Shown here one piece after another: positions 33,085 to 45,224 of a stretch of DNA of 64,000 nucleotides. Numbering within the stretch: the stretch's first letter is position 1; each line of letters opens with the position of its first letter. Under the pieces are notes generated by a model. It saw only the letters and a program-made list of their open reading frames with translations. It was not told the origin of the DNA and made no database searches. The translations under genes were made by a program, and so were the position numbers. Source of the stretch: Corylus avellana (taxonomy: Eukaryota; Streptophyta; Magnoliopsida; Fagales; Betulaceae); assembly GCF_901000735.1 (NCBI RefSeq), contig NC_081548.1, positions 7,591,811 to 7,655,810 on the forward strand, given 5' to 3'.

Positions 33085-34604
33085 GTACACACATGCGATA
33101 TTCAGGAAATTCCAGAATGAGGTTTTGGGAGTAGTTTCTTGTCATCCAAGAAAAGAAAGTGAAGATGGAGCAACCAAAACTTTTAGGGTTCAAAATTTTG
33201 AAGAGAATCAAGATTTTATTGTGGTGTGGAATGAAACAACCTAAGATATATCTTGCTTGTGCCGTTTATTTGAATTCAGTGGTTTCCTTTGTAGGCATGT
33301 AATGATTGTTCTGCAAATGTCTGGTGTACGCAGCATTCCATCTCAGTATGTATTGAAACGTTGGACAAAGGATGCAAAGAGTAGACAAACAACAAGGGAA
33401 GTTTCAGTTGTTGTTGAGTGTAGGGTTCAACGCTACAATGATTTATGTCAACGGGCCTTTTAAGTTGGGTGATGAAGCATCTTTATCCCCAGCGACCTAC
33501 AATATTGCGTTGAAGGCACTCGAAGAAGCTTTGAGAAAGTGTGAGTGTGTAAATAACTCAATTCAGAGTTTAATAGAACCAAGCTCACCATCAATTCGTG
33601 GTCCTCAAGGAGTTGAAGAAGTGAACCAAACTAGCAGCTCTAGCAAGACAAATAAAAAAAACAGTGCATCCAAAAAACGACAGGTTAGTTAAGTTTTTGG
33701 TGGTTATTAATTTAATCTTGAAACTTTATAATGAATTTTTGTAAATGTATTTTTTATTTGAGCAGGTCTTGTTTGTAATTTTAGGTACATTCAGAGCCTG
33801 AGGTCATATCAATTGGAACCCATGACAACTGGCAACCAGTGGTTCGTAATGTCATTGTTTAGACTTGCTCATTTTATCTAAAGAAATGCAGGTTCTGGTA
33901 TTATATTTTAAAGGGACATCTTGATGTGGGTTCCGTACTTGTTGTAGGGACACACGAATTTACGAGCACACGTGCTTAATTGATATGTCGTATGAATCGC
34001 AAGAGAGCATGCAAGACATGGTATGATGTGGTTTAAATAGCTACCATTATGCATGCAACAGGAAGACATTCTTGTTTTCAACACTACTCATTTGACAATG
34101 ACTGTCACTTAGCATTAGAGTTTTTTCATTGTTTCCATATATTTATTATAGGAACAACTGAACTCAAGGGCTGCCTTTGATGGCTATTTTGGCACTCAAC
34201 AAATCGTGCAGGGAATGGTAAGATCCTACTTTTATTTGTTTATTGGTTTATTTATTTACCTTATTATTACCATAATAGTATGGAGTTCCATCAAGGAACC
34301 ATAGATAAGTATTTCCAACAACATAACTTTTATGTTTATCAATAACTTCTTTTACCCATCTTTTGCTTCTCATAGGGACAATTAAACTCAATAGTTCCAA
34401 GTCGCGATGAATATTACAGCAACCAACATAACATGCAAGGGCTGGTAATCGATATTTGACTAATTGATTTCTTGGATATTGTTTTATTTTGTCTATAAAT
34501 GCAATACCTAAATTGGGCTCTTATTTTTTGTTGTAGGGACAACTGAACTCAATTGCACCTATCCATGATGGCCATTACCTAACTCAACAAAGGTTGCATG
34601 GGAT
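33085..34604 (+). pseudogene. 3' exons of an FHY3/FAR1-related (FRS) gene, broken
   Basis: FRS proteins are plant transcription factors derived from Mutator-like transposases and include light-signalling regulators. The fragment starts with [15 protein letters not shown], then the C-terminal SWIM zinc finger region ([20 protein letters not shown]), then [16 protein letters not shown] and ALEEALRKCE. A TAA at 33242-33244 interrupts the frame just before the SWIM motif, and an extra T near 33460 shifts it (RAF to KLGDEA). Later short exons follow: about 33785-33841, 34153-34219 (NSRAAFDGYFGTQQ), 34377-34444 (NSIVPSRDEYYSNQH) and 34537-34604 (NSIAPIHDGHYLTQQ). These are the repeated Gln-rich tail exons of FHY3-like genes. 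The N-terminal DNA-binding and core domains are missing. Confidence 0.85.
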
Positions 34605-34634
34605 GGTATGACATTCTATCATGTTAGTTGTAGT

Positions 34635-34975
34635 TAGGGCTGTTAAGTGAGCGAAGCGTCTCGCGAGCAAGCTTGGGCTCGGCTCGCATAAGCTCGGCTC
34701 GTGCTCGACTCGAATATTAAGTGAAGCACTTCGTGAACACAAATCCTAGCTCAAATATTAAACGAAGCAAGCTCGGCTCGAGCTCGGCTAACTATAAGCA
34801 GCTCGTGAGCTCGGCTCGTATATTTTTTATTAAGTAACAAATAACAATATATAATCAATATTACTCATTCACTCAATAATAACAAATATATTATATACCT
34901 TTGTTTTTTTTTAGTTATTTATGTATATGTGTGTATATATATAATATATATAATATATGTATATATTAATATAAA

Positions 34976-35015
<40 letters not shown>

Positions 35016-37592
35016 CATTAATCATTTTATCATATGATATAATTATATAGTACAAGTGTACAACCGCACAAGTTATTGTGTCATTTAATACAAATATTAT
35101 AATTAGATAGTTTATACTTTGGAAATTGGAATCGTATATATCACATAATCATTAATTATTATATAATCATATGGTATATCTGCATAAGTTATTGTGTTAT
35201 TTAATCAATACATAATAATTATATACTTTATTCTTATAAAACATATATGATGTATCACATGATCTTAGATCTAAGATAATATTAATATTAATTGTGAGAT
35301 AATATGATCATAAAATTTAAGTATGAGTGTACGACCATTAGATCATATGAATTTATTACTTAGAGTTTGAGTATTACTATTAGATTAAATGATTAATAAT
35401 TAAGTAACTAATGTGTTTCTTATAATTTACACATTATAAATTTATAATCACAATTTATGGTAAATAAAAACTTAACAATTTGAATTTAAATCATATATCA
35501 TGAATCGTGATAATGAGAACATATAATATAAGTATATAAGTTATAACAATTAACATTGACCCATTACCCATATAAATCAGATAATGATACAATCATATAA
35601 CCATATAAGTATATAAATGTTTATATATAAGATACAATATATATTAATATTGACATTATATACTTGACCCATATTAAGCATTAACATTTTAACATATTAA
35701 CTAAATAATACTATATGTAATATGATAATAGTGATTAGTGTGTGTGAGTGTGTGACATAAAGCATTTTACGTTGTGATTTAAAAAATACTTAATCTAAAA
35801 TTAAAAAAAAAAAATACAAGATTGAAAAAAACACAATTTTTAAAATAGTAAATTATTAAAATTGAAATAACAAACTGATCCTAAATAATACTACATAACA
35901 CAATTTTTATTCATAATTCCTAAATTTTGAATTTTGAATTTTTTATTGAATTTAATAATTTAATTTAATTTAAATTTGATCTATGGTATATAAGTGTAAT
36001 CGTAGCCATCCAAAATGTTTTGATGATCTAATAACCGTTGGATGATATTAATGGATGACAACTATCAAGCATTTACTAAAAAGAATGTATATGGTGTAAC
36101 AGAGATACCGTAAGCTTGCCTTGTTTGATCTAATCTGACGAGTAATATTAAATGTTGAAAACGTATATATTATCAATGGATCATATTAAACAAGCACACC
36201 AAATCTAAGTAGGGACAGCCACATGGGATAAGCTTTTGGTAAAACGAATCCAACCGTTAATATTTAAAATTTAATTATTTTTCCAAATCCAACGGTTGCA
36301 TATTAGAGAACCCAAATTTAACCTAAATCTTCTATTCTCTTCATTCTCTCGACTCTCCTCTCACTGTTTCCACCATCCTCCTCGCCTCCTATCTCTATTG
36401 CCGCTCGGCCCGCTCCTACCACTCCCCCAGTGCCCCCAACAGCAACCACCACCACCACCGCAGTAACCACACACCTTGACGCCTGGCTGAAGCTGAACGG
36501 CTGGTGCCCGGTTTCCAGGAACTTGCCGCTGCCAACCCCGCTGTCCACGCCGCTCTCGGAGGTCGTTTCACTCTCGCAGACTCGCAGTACGCCGCGGATC
36601 GGAGGCGGAGGAGGTGATAAGATTTGTGGGTTTTTCTTTTCTTTTTGGGTTATTTTTTCTCCGTTTCTTCTTGGGTGGTGGGTGGTTTGGGGTTTTGCTA
36701 CACGAGTGGTTTTTTTTTAAATAAAAAATAAAAACCACAATGGAAGTTCAGGTTTAATTTTTTATCATTAAAAGGAGCATGATAATGGTATGATTTTAAG
36801 AATGTTTTTGATAATCCAAGGAGAATGAAAGTACCTCCCAAAGGAATAATTATTTGTCAAAAATGGACGACATCCTGGCTAGTTTTAGATGAACAATGAT
36901 TTTTCTTTTTTGGATGACTAGATGAATGGCTTTTCTGCTTGCCAACTTTCTGGTATTCTTAGTTGTAATCTTGGTAATATCAGCTCTTGTCGTGAAATAT
37001 GAAGACCTTGTTGTTTACTGATGGTTTAGGTTGTGATTGCTGAACAAAGATAAGGGCTTGGACTTGAACAAAGATGTCCATATTCAAAATTGGCACAGTT
37101 CATGAAGTTTTGTTGTATTACAGCTGCAGAAGCTGTGTTAATTCAGCAGTTTTGAGTTTTATTTGCAGTTTCCCTTCTTTATTGTCATCCAATTCTAATA
37201 ACTATGGTCTTAGTTTTAGATCTGTACCAATTGAAAATGGTTTATTGTGACGTTTCTGCAGTCAATTACTTATCAAAAATCTGCAGTCAATTAGCTTTTT
37301 CTTCAGATCTGTACCAATTGGATGATTTTTGTAATAATCTAATACACTTAAATTACAAAATCAAAAAATAAAAAAAAAAGTCGAGCTCGAGCTCGAGCCC
37401 AGGCTCGAGCCCGAGCAAAATAGACGAGCTCGAGCTCGAGCTCGAACAGGGTTCTAATCCTGTCGAGCCGAGCTCGAGCAGCAAAGTCGGGCTCGACTCG
37501 AGCTCGAGCTCAAGCTCGAGCCTGGCCCAAAAATAAACGAGCCGAGCCTGGACAGCCAAAGCTCGCCCAAGCTCGGCTCGTTTACACCCCTA
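34635..37592. mobile_element. Non-autonomous hAT-like element with GAGCTCG-rich ends
   Basis: The left end starts TAGGGCTGTTAAGTGAGC and the right end is ...GCTCGTTTACACCCCTA, which reads TAGGGGTGTAAACGAGC inverted. Both ends are packed with CTCGGCTCG / GAGCTCGAGC repeats (34670-34820 and 37376-37580). This is the plan of plant hAT elements with GAGCTCG subterminal repeats. No transposase is present. No 8-bp target duplication was found at these limits. The interior 34830-36300 is AT-rich and non-coding, with an (AT)n run at 34976-35012. Confidence 0.7.
36310..36620 (+). pseudogene. GC-rich host gene 5' end carried in the hAT-like element
   Basis: A pyrimidine-rich leader (36325-36420) is followed by a GC-rich block unlike the surrounding AT-rich DNA. 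The most protein-like frame (about 36480-36606) contains RLAEAERLVPGFQELAAAN and HAALGGRFTLADSQYAAD, ending in a run of Arg codons and TGA. Another frame gives MPPTATTTTTAVTTH. I do not recognise the protein. It may be the first exon of a captured gene; 36620-37370 has intron-like composition. Confidence 0.45.
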
Positions 37593-38162
37593 ATCATATC
37601 ATACTATCAATATTGTATACCAATTAATATCATATATATGATATTAATTATCCTATGCATGCATAATCATTTTATATATTATATACTAATTAATATAATT
37701 ATCACATGCATGCATATAAATCAACCATTACATTAATATTAATTTGAACATGATATTATCATGCATAAATCAGTATAGTAATATTAATATATATGATAGC
37801 CATATTAATTTTTTAAAAATATATAAGACATACAGAATACATTTATTTTATAAGACCCGCAAACGTCATATGAACTCGGCCAACACAAAATATGTGGTGG
37901 GTGAGTAGATTATTGAGCCCTCATTAAAAAATATATCTAATTATCTATACATCTAGAATATTAATTTATTTATTCTCTAATTAATTGTAATTGGATATTG
38001 TATGGATAATGTGTTATATAATAGGAAAAAATTATATCATACAATAAATATAATTTTAATAGAAATTAAATGATAGAGTAAATATAATTTTAATAAAATT
38101 AAAATAAATATAATTTATAATAATTTAAATAATATAATATATTTAATTATTTACTATAATTT
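37593..38162. other. AT-rich non-coding DNA
   Basis: Contains repeated CATGCATGC and ATTAATATCATATAT motifs, which recur at 38400-38760. No gene was recognised. Confidence 0.5.
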
Positions 38163-38453
38163 TTTGACGTGCCATAAAAAACTTTTGACGTGTTGTAGTT
38201 AGAACGTCAAAATATTTGACGTGTCTAACCAACACGTCAAAAAAAAAAATATTAAGTTTAATTTTATCACATGTATATATATATCAAAATTAATTTTAAT
38301 TTTGATATAAAAAAATATGTATTAAAAAAAAAAATTTTAATTGGCATAAAAAATTAATTTTGATTGGATAGGAAAATTATATTTTATCATATTAGTATAA
38401 ATTACTTGGTATATATGTATGCGTATATATATCACATGCGTGCCAATTAATAT

Positions 38454-38493
<40 letters not shown>

Positions 38494-38975
38494 GACGTGT
38501 GTGTGTACATGCATAATCATACTATTATCTGTACATCTATAATATTAATTTGTAAAAAATTAAGATTTGAATTGGTATGAAAAATTAATTATATCATATT
38601 AGTATATACGTATATATCACATGCATGCCAATTAGCTAGTATTATAATCATATACTATTGTACAATTAATATTATTACATGCATATGAATCAAACATTTC
38701 ATTCATATATATATATGATATGAAATTCTCATGCATAAATTATTCTAGCTAGTAATATTAATTAAACAAATGAATTTTATTATCTGTACGTTTATAATAT
38801 TAATTTGTTTATTATCTAATTAGTTTTAAGTATATTGTATGAATAATGTGTTATATAAGAGAAAAAATTGATATAATAAATAATGATATAATTAAATTAA
38901 GTAAATAAATGATATAAATTAAAATTGTATAGTTTTGAAATTTAAATTTAAAAATGCTCTTGACGTGTCACATGT
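38163..38975. repeat. CACTA subterminal TGACGTG repeats, left part
   Basis: TTTTTTGACGTG and CACGTCAAAA motifs in both orientations at 38163-38245, then AT-rich sequence with (AC)n(AT)n at 38456-38494, then CTTGACGTGTCACATG up to the LTR insertion at 38976. The repeats resume at 41483 directly after the LTR. Confidence 0.65.
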
Positions 38976-41478
38976 TGTAACGCCCCGATATTTAGACTAA
39001 TAAATATCGAAGTCGTGACGCTGCAACTTTAGAAAATACAATCTTACAGCGGAGTATGTATATTTTTTTCTTTTTCTATGACCAAGGAATAACTTACACA
39101 ACACAGTTGAGCTGACTGAAATACCTCGAGGTGATATATTATTAAATAAAATAGAAACATGGTTTTCATTACAACATATGTACACACTAGGTGTACCAAA
39201 TATATGCCACAGACGGCACCTAAATTAACATAGTAATATTTATTAAGTTTACACACATCACCATACATAATAAAAGCGATTAACATAAATGAGATTTGCT
39301 CCATAGAGTAAGCATAAATCCTGCAGCAGATGGTCTATCAACCATCAAAACCAGTAAAAGGACCATCGTCCTCACTTTCTATTCCTGCATCAAGATCTAT
39401 GTAAAGATGACGTTATCATATTTACATAGGCAAACAAGTGAGTAATCTATTTTCCTAGATATAAAGACTAAAAAGACTAGTTTGAACAAATAAGATTAAA
39501 GACTAAAATATATAATAATGAATGAGTTGTAAATGCAGCGCAATGACAGATTAGTTTGTGTTTTATGATAATCTTTCTTCAGACCTCTTCTCATGAACTC
39601 TTAGCCCGCTTACGTCCGTTATGTCCCTCACACTTTAGAGGTTTACCTGTTTGGTGCTGGCAACTACACCGTCCCAGCTTAGTTATATATTAGGCCTGTT
39701 GGACGGTTATATACCCCCATCCACTGAGATACCGACAGTTCCTCGCGGCAATCCACCCAGCTTGTTCTTAAGGTGACTATCTTATCAGCCCATTTTATTA
39801 GACACAGTATGTAGCAGTTGTATTGCAAAATTATATCAATAAGACAAAATAAGAATTCCTATAACAATAAAACAAAGCTAGTACTCAGTAAGTATATCCA
39901 TACTTACTCTCCTTAGTGTAGTATTCTGCTCCACTTCTGCACATAATACATACATACAAACAATACTTAGTTCATCCTCCAATAATAAAATTGTTTAAAG
40001 ACCCTCATCTTTTTATATTTATTTATTATCCGCCACTTCATCTTTATTTACTCATTTTATTATATTAATCTAAGATAGTCATTTATACTAGTTAAATGAC
40101 TGAATGTAAATGTTAAATGCATATTTCGGGGATGAGATCAAATGGTCCTTACCGCCAGAAATATGAACAGAAATTTAAATGACATAAAAGAAATGACTGA
40201 ATGTAAATGTTAAATGCATATTTCGGGGATGAGATCAAATGGTCCTTACCGCCAGAAATATGAACAGAAATTTAAATGACATAAAAGAAATGACTGAATG
40301 TAAATGTTAAATACTGTAAAGTAAATAATATATAGATAATATTATAAGTCTTTAATTGATTTTGTCCACTAGCTCTTTATTATAAATTCACTTGTATCCA
40401 TTACTTTATTTTACAATATACACTTTATTGGGTCTTTAAACAATTAAATGAGGACAAGTAATAAAAGCAATAAATCATGATATTTATATATGAAACACTT
40501 ACCCAATAATCCTTAGAAGTAAAACTCCACCAAATCTTCTCTAGGTAGCTAGTTTTAGAAAAACACTTGAACACTACAAGAAAGATCTAGGCTATATGGT
40601 ATTTGACTAGAACTAAGAAATAAAATGAAAGGAGGAGCAAACAATTTTATTTGTTCTAAGATTGTAAATAAAAAGCAAGTGAAAGTGACTATAGCTTAGG
40701 CTCTATTTATAAGAGAATGAATGGTTAGGATTTATTTTTAAACCTTTGATCTAAGGGTTGAGATGTATTTAACCATAAGAATGAACCTAGTCCATATTTC
40801 ATACTCTATACCAAATAGTATTTTCGTCCAAAATGAGGGCAATGCATTCCGATCCATTTTTCAATGTCCAAACGTACTCTGATTGACATGAAATTTTGAG
40901 AGTAGGTAGAGGACTTCGAGACAAACATTTTATAGTTTTGGTTCGACTACATCCGAGTTCGTTTGAGTCTATTTTTGGCCTATACAAGGTTTCTAATTCA
41001 ACTTAGGCTTTAACTATTTGCATTCCCACTTAGCCACTTGCCTTATTAAATCATTATAATCATGATATTTACTAATAGCATCATTACTAGAAGACTTTTA
41101 AGCTTTCAACAAAGGTGGCTAGCCTTGGTATCTTTCTTTAGCAGTTTTAATCCCATTTAGACAGTATGAAAATTAAGACACTGCTTTTTAGGCCAAAAAC
41201 TACAAAGCTTCAAATTAATTCCTAACTTCACTAAACACCAATATAAATAATTTATTTACTAGATTGTGTTTAATTATGCCCATAAACATATTAGTGAAGC
41301 TAAATTTTAGAATTGAATGGATATACAAAAGATGTCAAAAATCTATGTAATATACCTGTAACACTAAATAGTTATTCAATATCATTAATCCACATATCAT
41401 TGATCTAATTTATTCATTTATTCTTTTAATCTATTTAATATTGTTTATATGAGAGTTTTTAAAATCTAGGTCGTTACA
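38976..41478 (-). mobile_element. Solo LTR, about 2.5 kb, with CATGT target duplication
   Basis: The ends are TGTAACG...CGTTACA, within the TG...CA rule for LTRs. The 5 bases CATGT flank both sides (38971-38975 and 41479-41483), a perfect target-site duplication. No primer-binding site, gag or pol sequence lies inside, so it is read as a solo LTR left by LTR-LTR recombination. Read on the minus strand it contains a GAGAGTAAGTATGGATATA stretch followed by TACTGAGTACTAG, like the transcription-end region of plant Ty3/gypsy LTRs; that is the only reason for the strand call. An internal 97-bp tandem duplication lies at 40096-40289. Confidence 0.85.
40096..40310. repeat. 97-bp tandem duplication inside the solo LTR
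   Basis: ATGACTGAATGTAAATG begins at 40096, 40193 and 40290, giving two full 97-bp units and a partial third. The two full units look identical. Confidence 0.9.
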
Positions 41479-41482
41479 CATG

Positions 41483-41908
41483 TGGACACGTCAAGAAGTT
41501 TTGACGTGCCACATGTGGCACGTCGAGAACTCTTGACGTGCCACGTGTGGCACGTCAAAAACGCTCCTCGGGAAGGCGCGCCCACCAGCTGCGCCTTCCC
41601 TTTTTTTTTTTTCTTCTTTCCTTCTTCCTTCTTCCCTCTCTTTCTTTCTCTCCCCCACGCAACTCAAGCTGCAGACCCATTTTCGTCCGCCATTTTTTTT
41701 TTCTCCATCAGCCCTTTGCAGCATCTCTCTCACCCGCATGCTCTCTCTCAGCCCGGCCGTTCTCTAGGCCTCTTTTGGATCATGCGCGTTGTCTCTCTCT
41801 CTCGGTGGTTCTCTCTCTCCCTCGGTGGTTCTCTCTCTCACCGGCGCCCGTCACCGCCGCTGCTCCCTCTGGCGACCAAGCGTTCTCCGATCGACTCTCA
41901 AAAATCAG
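41483..41908 (+). promoter_or_regulatory. CACTA subterminal repeats and CT-rich 5' UTR exon (second family, element A)
   Basis: 41483-41560 carries paired TTGACGTGCCAC and GTGGCACGTCAA motifs. 41570-41908 is a CT-rich leader that ends AAAATCAG/GTATATA, a splice donor. The same order occurs at 47038-47601. Frames through the leader are Ser/Leu/Arg low-complexity and not regarded as protein. Confidence 0.55.
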
Positions 41909-42774
41909 GTATATATATACCTAATTTTAAATTATATATATATATATTAAACTAATTTATTTATTTAAATTAAAAAATTATATAAATATGCTATTTACAG
42001 TACTGTATATTATTATATATTGTTGATGTAGTTATATTAGCAAATTCTTTTTACATGTTAGCTAATTAATTTATTTGCTTAAGATTTATGTTATGTATTA
42101 CTTGTTTGACATATATGTTTTGTATATGGTGAAAATATTGTTTAATGTATTTGCATGCATGCATGCAAAATTACGTACCCTCATAGTTTGAAATTAGTTT
42201 TTTTGTATAGGATTTTGCATTTACATTTAGACCCATATTTGTGTAGGTTTTTCTTTTGCACATTATCGTAACAAAAAAAATAATAAAAAAATACACAAAT
42301 AAGAAATGCATATCTACTTTGGTCATTAATTTATGATTAGATTTTGTAAATTTAGAATAAGTATGTAAATGCTAAGATCGAAAAAAGAAAGTAAGAAACA
42401 ACTAACATAGGTTGCTGGATTTGTTTTATGTACACTTCCCATACAAATGCATAAATGTTATAATAAGCGGACAAAAGAAAACCAACATTTAACCTAGCTA
42501 GGTATATCTAATTTATTTAGGGTCCCCATATATAACAAAATAATTAATTTAGGTCTTACAACTTTAGATTATGTAAATGACATAAAAAACGAAAACAAAA
42601 AATTTGCAGCAAATAAGATAGCCACATATATTTTATCTAGGTTCCCCATGTGGCATGTCAAATGTTTTTAAATTTGGACCTTAATTTTGTTTAGGTTTTG
42701 CAAATTTTGATTATGTAGATGTTATAATTAATACTCAATGTATGTGTTTATTTGTTAAAAATATACAAAGTGAA
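41909..42774. other. Intron-like AT-rich DNA of CACTA element A
   Basis: No gene is seen. It lies between the leader donor and the tail of the TNPD region; most of TNPD is deleted from this element. Confidence 0.5.
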
Positions 42775-42917
42775 GGTCCTGATGATGAAAGTGTCAACTA
42801 CCACGAGTGTGAGCCGCTCCTATTGACCAACAATAATGAAGTTGATCTGTAGGATGGCATTGACTATATCCGACAAGACTTAGATACGAATGTGGTTATA
42901 GAAAATTTAAAACTTTA
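42775..42917 (+). pseudogene. C-terminal tail of a CACTA TNPD (after DUF4216), element A
   Basis: GPDDESVNYHECEPLLLTNN and DGIDYIRQDLDTN match the corresponding tail in element B at 53245-53388 (GPDDSSVNYHEIEPLLLSSN). A TAG lies at about 42850. Everything upstream (zinc-binding, tnp2 core, DUF4216 body) is missing, an internal deletion of the element. Confidence 0.75.
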
Positions 42918-43049
42918 ATAATATATATACTTCACATTATTTTGTTGTATTTAATGTTATCTCTTTCTACATTGATTGGTTATTGTGGTGCATATTTTAT
43001 CTATCATATACATAATTAATTGGGTATATTATGTGTTTTGCAGGTTGAC

Positions 43050-45224
43050 ATGAGTACGAGGGGGAAGAGTTGACGACGGGGGTCCTTACAGATAGACAAC
43101 CAGGGGTATAGACGCTTACTTCCTAAGCATGGGGAAGGGTCTCAGCAGGTTCCGTATCACACAGAGGCCTCATATGACCTTGGTACTCCGATACCTACCT
43201 GCAGCGAGATGGGGCTATGTGCACATGGTGAGGTAGAGAGGTTGTTCCCCCCTGAGCTGAACAGCGTTCCATTACCTGAGCCATCGCATCCAGATGATAG
43301 CGAGACACAGTACTATAGGGAGGACGCGGATGATGGCTCAGGTGACTTGGAGCCCGATGATCCTCCAGAAGAGTTGGGCATTCGCCAGCTCCGAAGAATA
43401 AGTAAGTATATATGCTTCAAATACCCATATTGAATATGTATAAAATTTATGTAGTTACTATTAATTTCAAATAATTTACATTTGCAATTATTAATGTGTT
43501 AGGGATTGGGGGAGACGGGAGCACCCAATTTCAGGTGGTGGACATCCCACCATCGAACAAGAAGTGGGAGGTCCCCCCCGGGCAAAAAATCGTCTGTGAA
43601 TACAATAAGGCGTGGCAGCTCGTAGGATTTAGCGGGATGAAATTTAGAAGAGAGACCGGCAACGTCATAAGGGCCGGGACTTATGTTAGGCTCCGGGATG
43701 AATGGGAGCATGTATTTCCCCGTGCGAAGGAAGATGTATGGGACACCTTGATGGTATGGTTAAATTCTTTCTCCTATTTTCGCATGTGTATTTCAATCTT
43801 TTAAACGTTGTTAATGTGTGAAATTATACACCTAATGTTTTCAACTTATATATGCAGACCCAGTTCTACATGCCGCCTGAGTACGATCTCGAGGCGATTA
43901 AAAGGGACGCCTTCAGAGATATGGGCTCAAAGCTGAAGAGTTGGAGACACTCTGTAAAACGCTCGTTAAAAATCATGGAGGGCGATACTCCAGACTCAGT
44001 GAAGGCGAGCATAGGTGAGGCTGCCGTTAGGAAAAACGACGCCGAGGACTTGAATGTCTTGTTGGCGAGATGGTGCGACCCAAAGAATCAGGTAGGTCCG
44101 GAGTGTAGTGGAATTAATTGTAATTGTTTAGTTTCATTAATTGTACGTAATTGGGTTAGCCTGACATTTTAAGAGTGATATACATGTCGGAGTTTGCTGC
44201 CAAGATGAAGGAATTGCGAGCAAAAAACAACACACCTCACTGCACCGGGTCGATGAGCTTCGTTAGGACGACATATCAAGAGGTATTTATATATCGTTAC
44301 TGCATATTTAAATTAAGACCTAAACAACCGATTATATATATATATGTAATCGGTTGTTTAGGTCTTAATTTTTTTTTTTTTCTTTTTTTTGTATTGATTT
44401 TTTTTCTATGCAGACCGTATCCTTGGGCACTCCTCCGACTCGAGCGCAAAGTTACATCAAGACTCACACAAATAAGGATGGTGGCTATCCAAATGACGTG
44501 GTCAGGGAGAGATGCGTAAGTACTCAAGCATATATATTTTGATAAATTATTTACGATTAACGTTCCTTATACGAGATACTAACTTGTTTTTTAATGTATA
44601 GGAGAGGATGAGGGAATTAATGCCCACTGACCCGGCAAATACTGAGACCGTGACGGAAGGGACGGTACGGTGGACACCTAATGATGCGTATTCTCAGGCG
44701 CATGGAAATAAATCTGAGTATACTGGCAGGGTCCGCCAGTTGGGTCCGAATGTGCTGCCAGTGCAGGGCAGCATACATTCGTACTATACACCATCCCAGA
44801 CACGGTCTCAAAATTCTTGGAGCTCCTCATTCTCACAAATGACGGATAGAATTAGAGAACTTGAAGAGGAGCAGGCACAAGAAAGACGTATGATGGAAGA
44901 AGAGCGGGCAGCACAAAGACGTGCAATGGATGAGATGGCGAGGCAGATTGAAGCACAAAAAGCCCAGATAGCAGATAAAGATGCTATGATTGAGGCCCGT
45001 TTCCTCCAGATCAAGGCCATGTTCGGGTCGACGTCTGGATCTGCCCCCCCCAGAGGTAATGATATACTCCTAGTTTTTGTAACAATTGTTAACTGTTAGA
45101 AACCCCTAATTACAGCGGTCCATTTTAGAAGTTATGTATATTTGCATAACTGTATAGAGTAATTTAGAATTTTTGTATTGATTATTATTGGTTCACAACT
45201 CATTTGTAGGTAATGCAGATTAAG
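43050..45224 (+). pseudogene. TNPA-like gene of the second CACTA family, element A, one stop
   Basis: Exons with GT/AG borders: 43050-43401, 43503-43753, 43858-44091, about 44175-44282, 44414-44515, 44602-45055 and 45211-45224. The product belongs to the Transposase_24 family: EVPPGQKIVCEYNKAWQ, AKEDVWDTLM, LRAKNNTPHCTGSMSF and GTPPTRAQSYIKTHTNKDGG. It ends in a coiled coil (RIRELEEEQAQERRMMEEER). The single clear lesion is TGA at 43071-43073 in codon 8, where CGA would fit. A downstream Met (43209) could still start a nearly full protein. The acceptor of the fourth exon is uncertain. Gene order after the TNPD tail matches the first CACTA family. Confidence 0.75.
44310..44371. repeat. Perfect 62-bp inverted repeat in an intron
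   Basis: AAATTAAGACCTAAACAACC at 44310 pairs with its exact complement ending at 44371, through an (AT)n centre at about 44340. The whole is a near-perfect palindrome with arms of about 25 bases plus the AT core. It lies between the fourth and fifth exons of the TNPA-like gene. Confidence 0.9.

Noticed and set aside
37353..37559. Minus-strand frame with Glu-Leu repeats
   Set aside because: It is the GAGCTC repeat of the hAT-like element end read as codons.
40573..40584. CACTACAAGAAA, a typical CACTA terminus
   Set aside because: It lies inside the solo LTR, has no subterminal repeats next to it and no partner end; taken as chance.
38976..41478. A full-length retrotransposon
   Set aside because: No gag, protease, reverse transcriptase or integrase frame is present and no second LTR; the features fit a solo LTR.
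41482..41955. Open frames over the CT-rich block after the CACTA end repeats
   Set aside because: Residue composition is simple-repeat driven, and a splice donor lies at the end of the block; treated as a 5' UTR exon.
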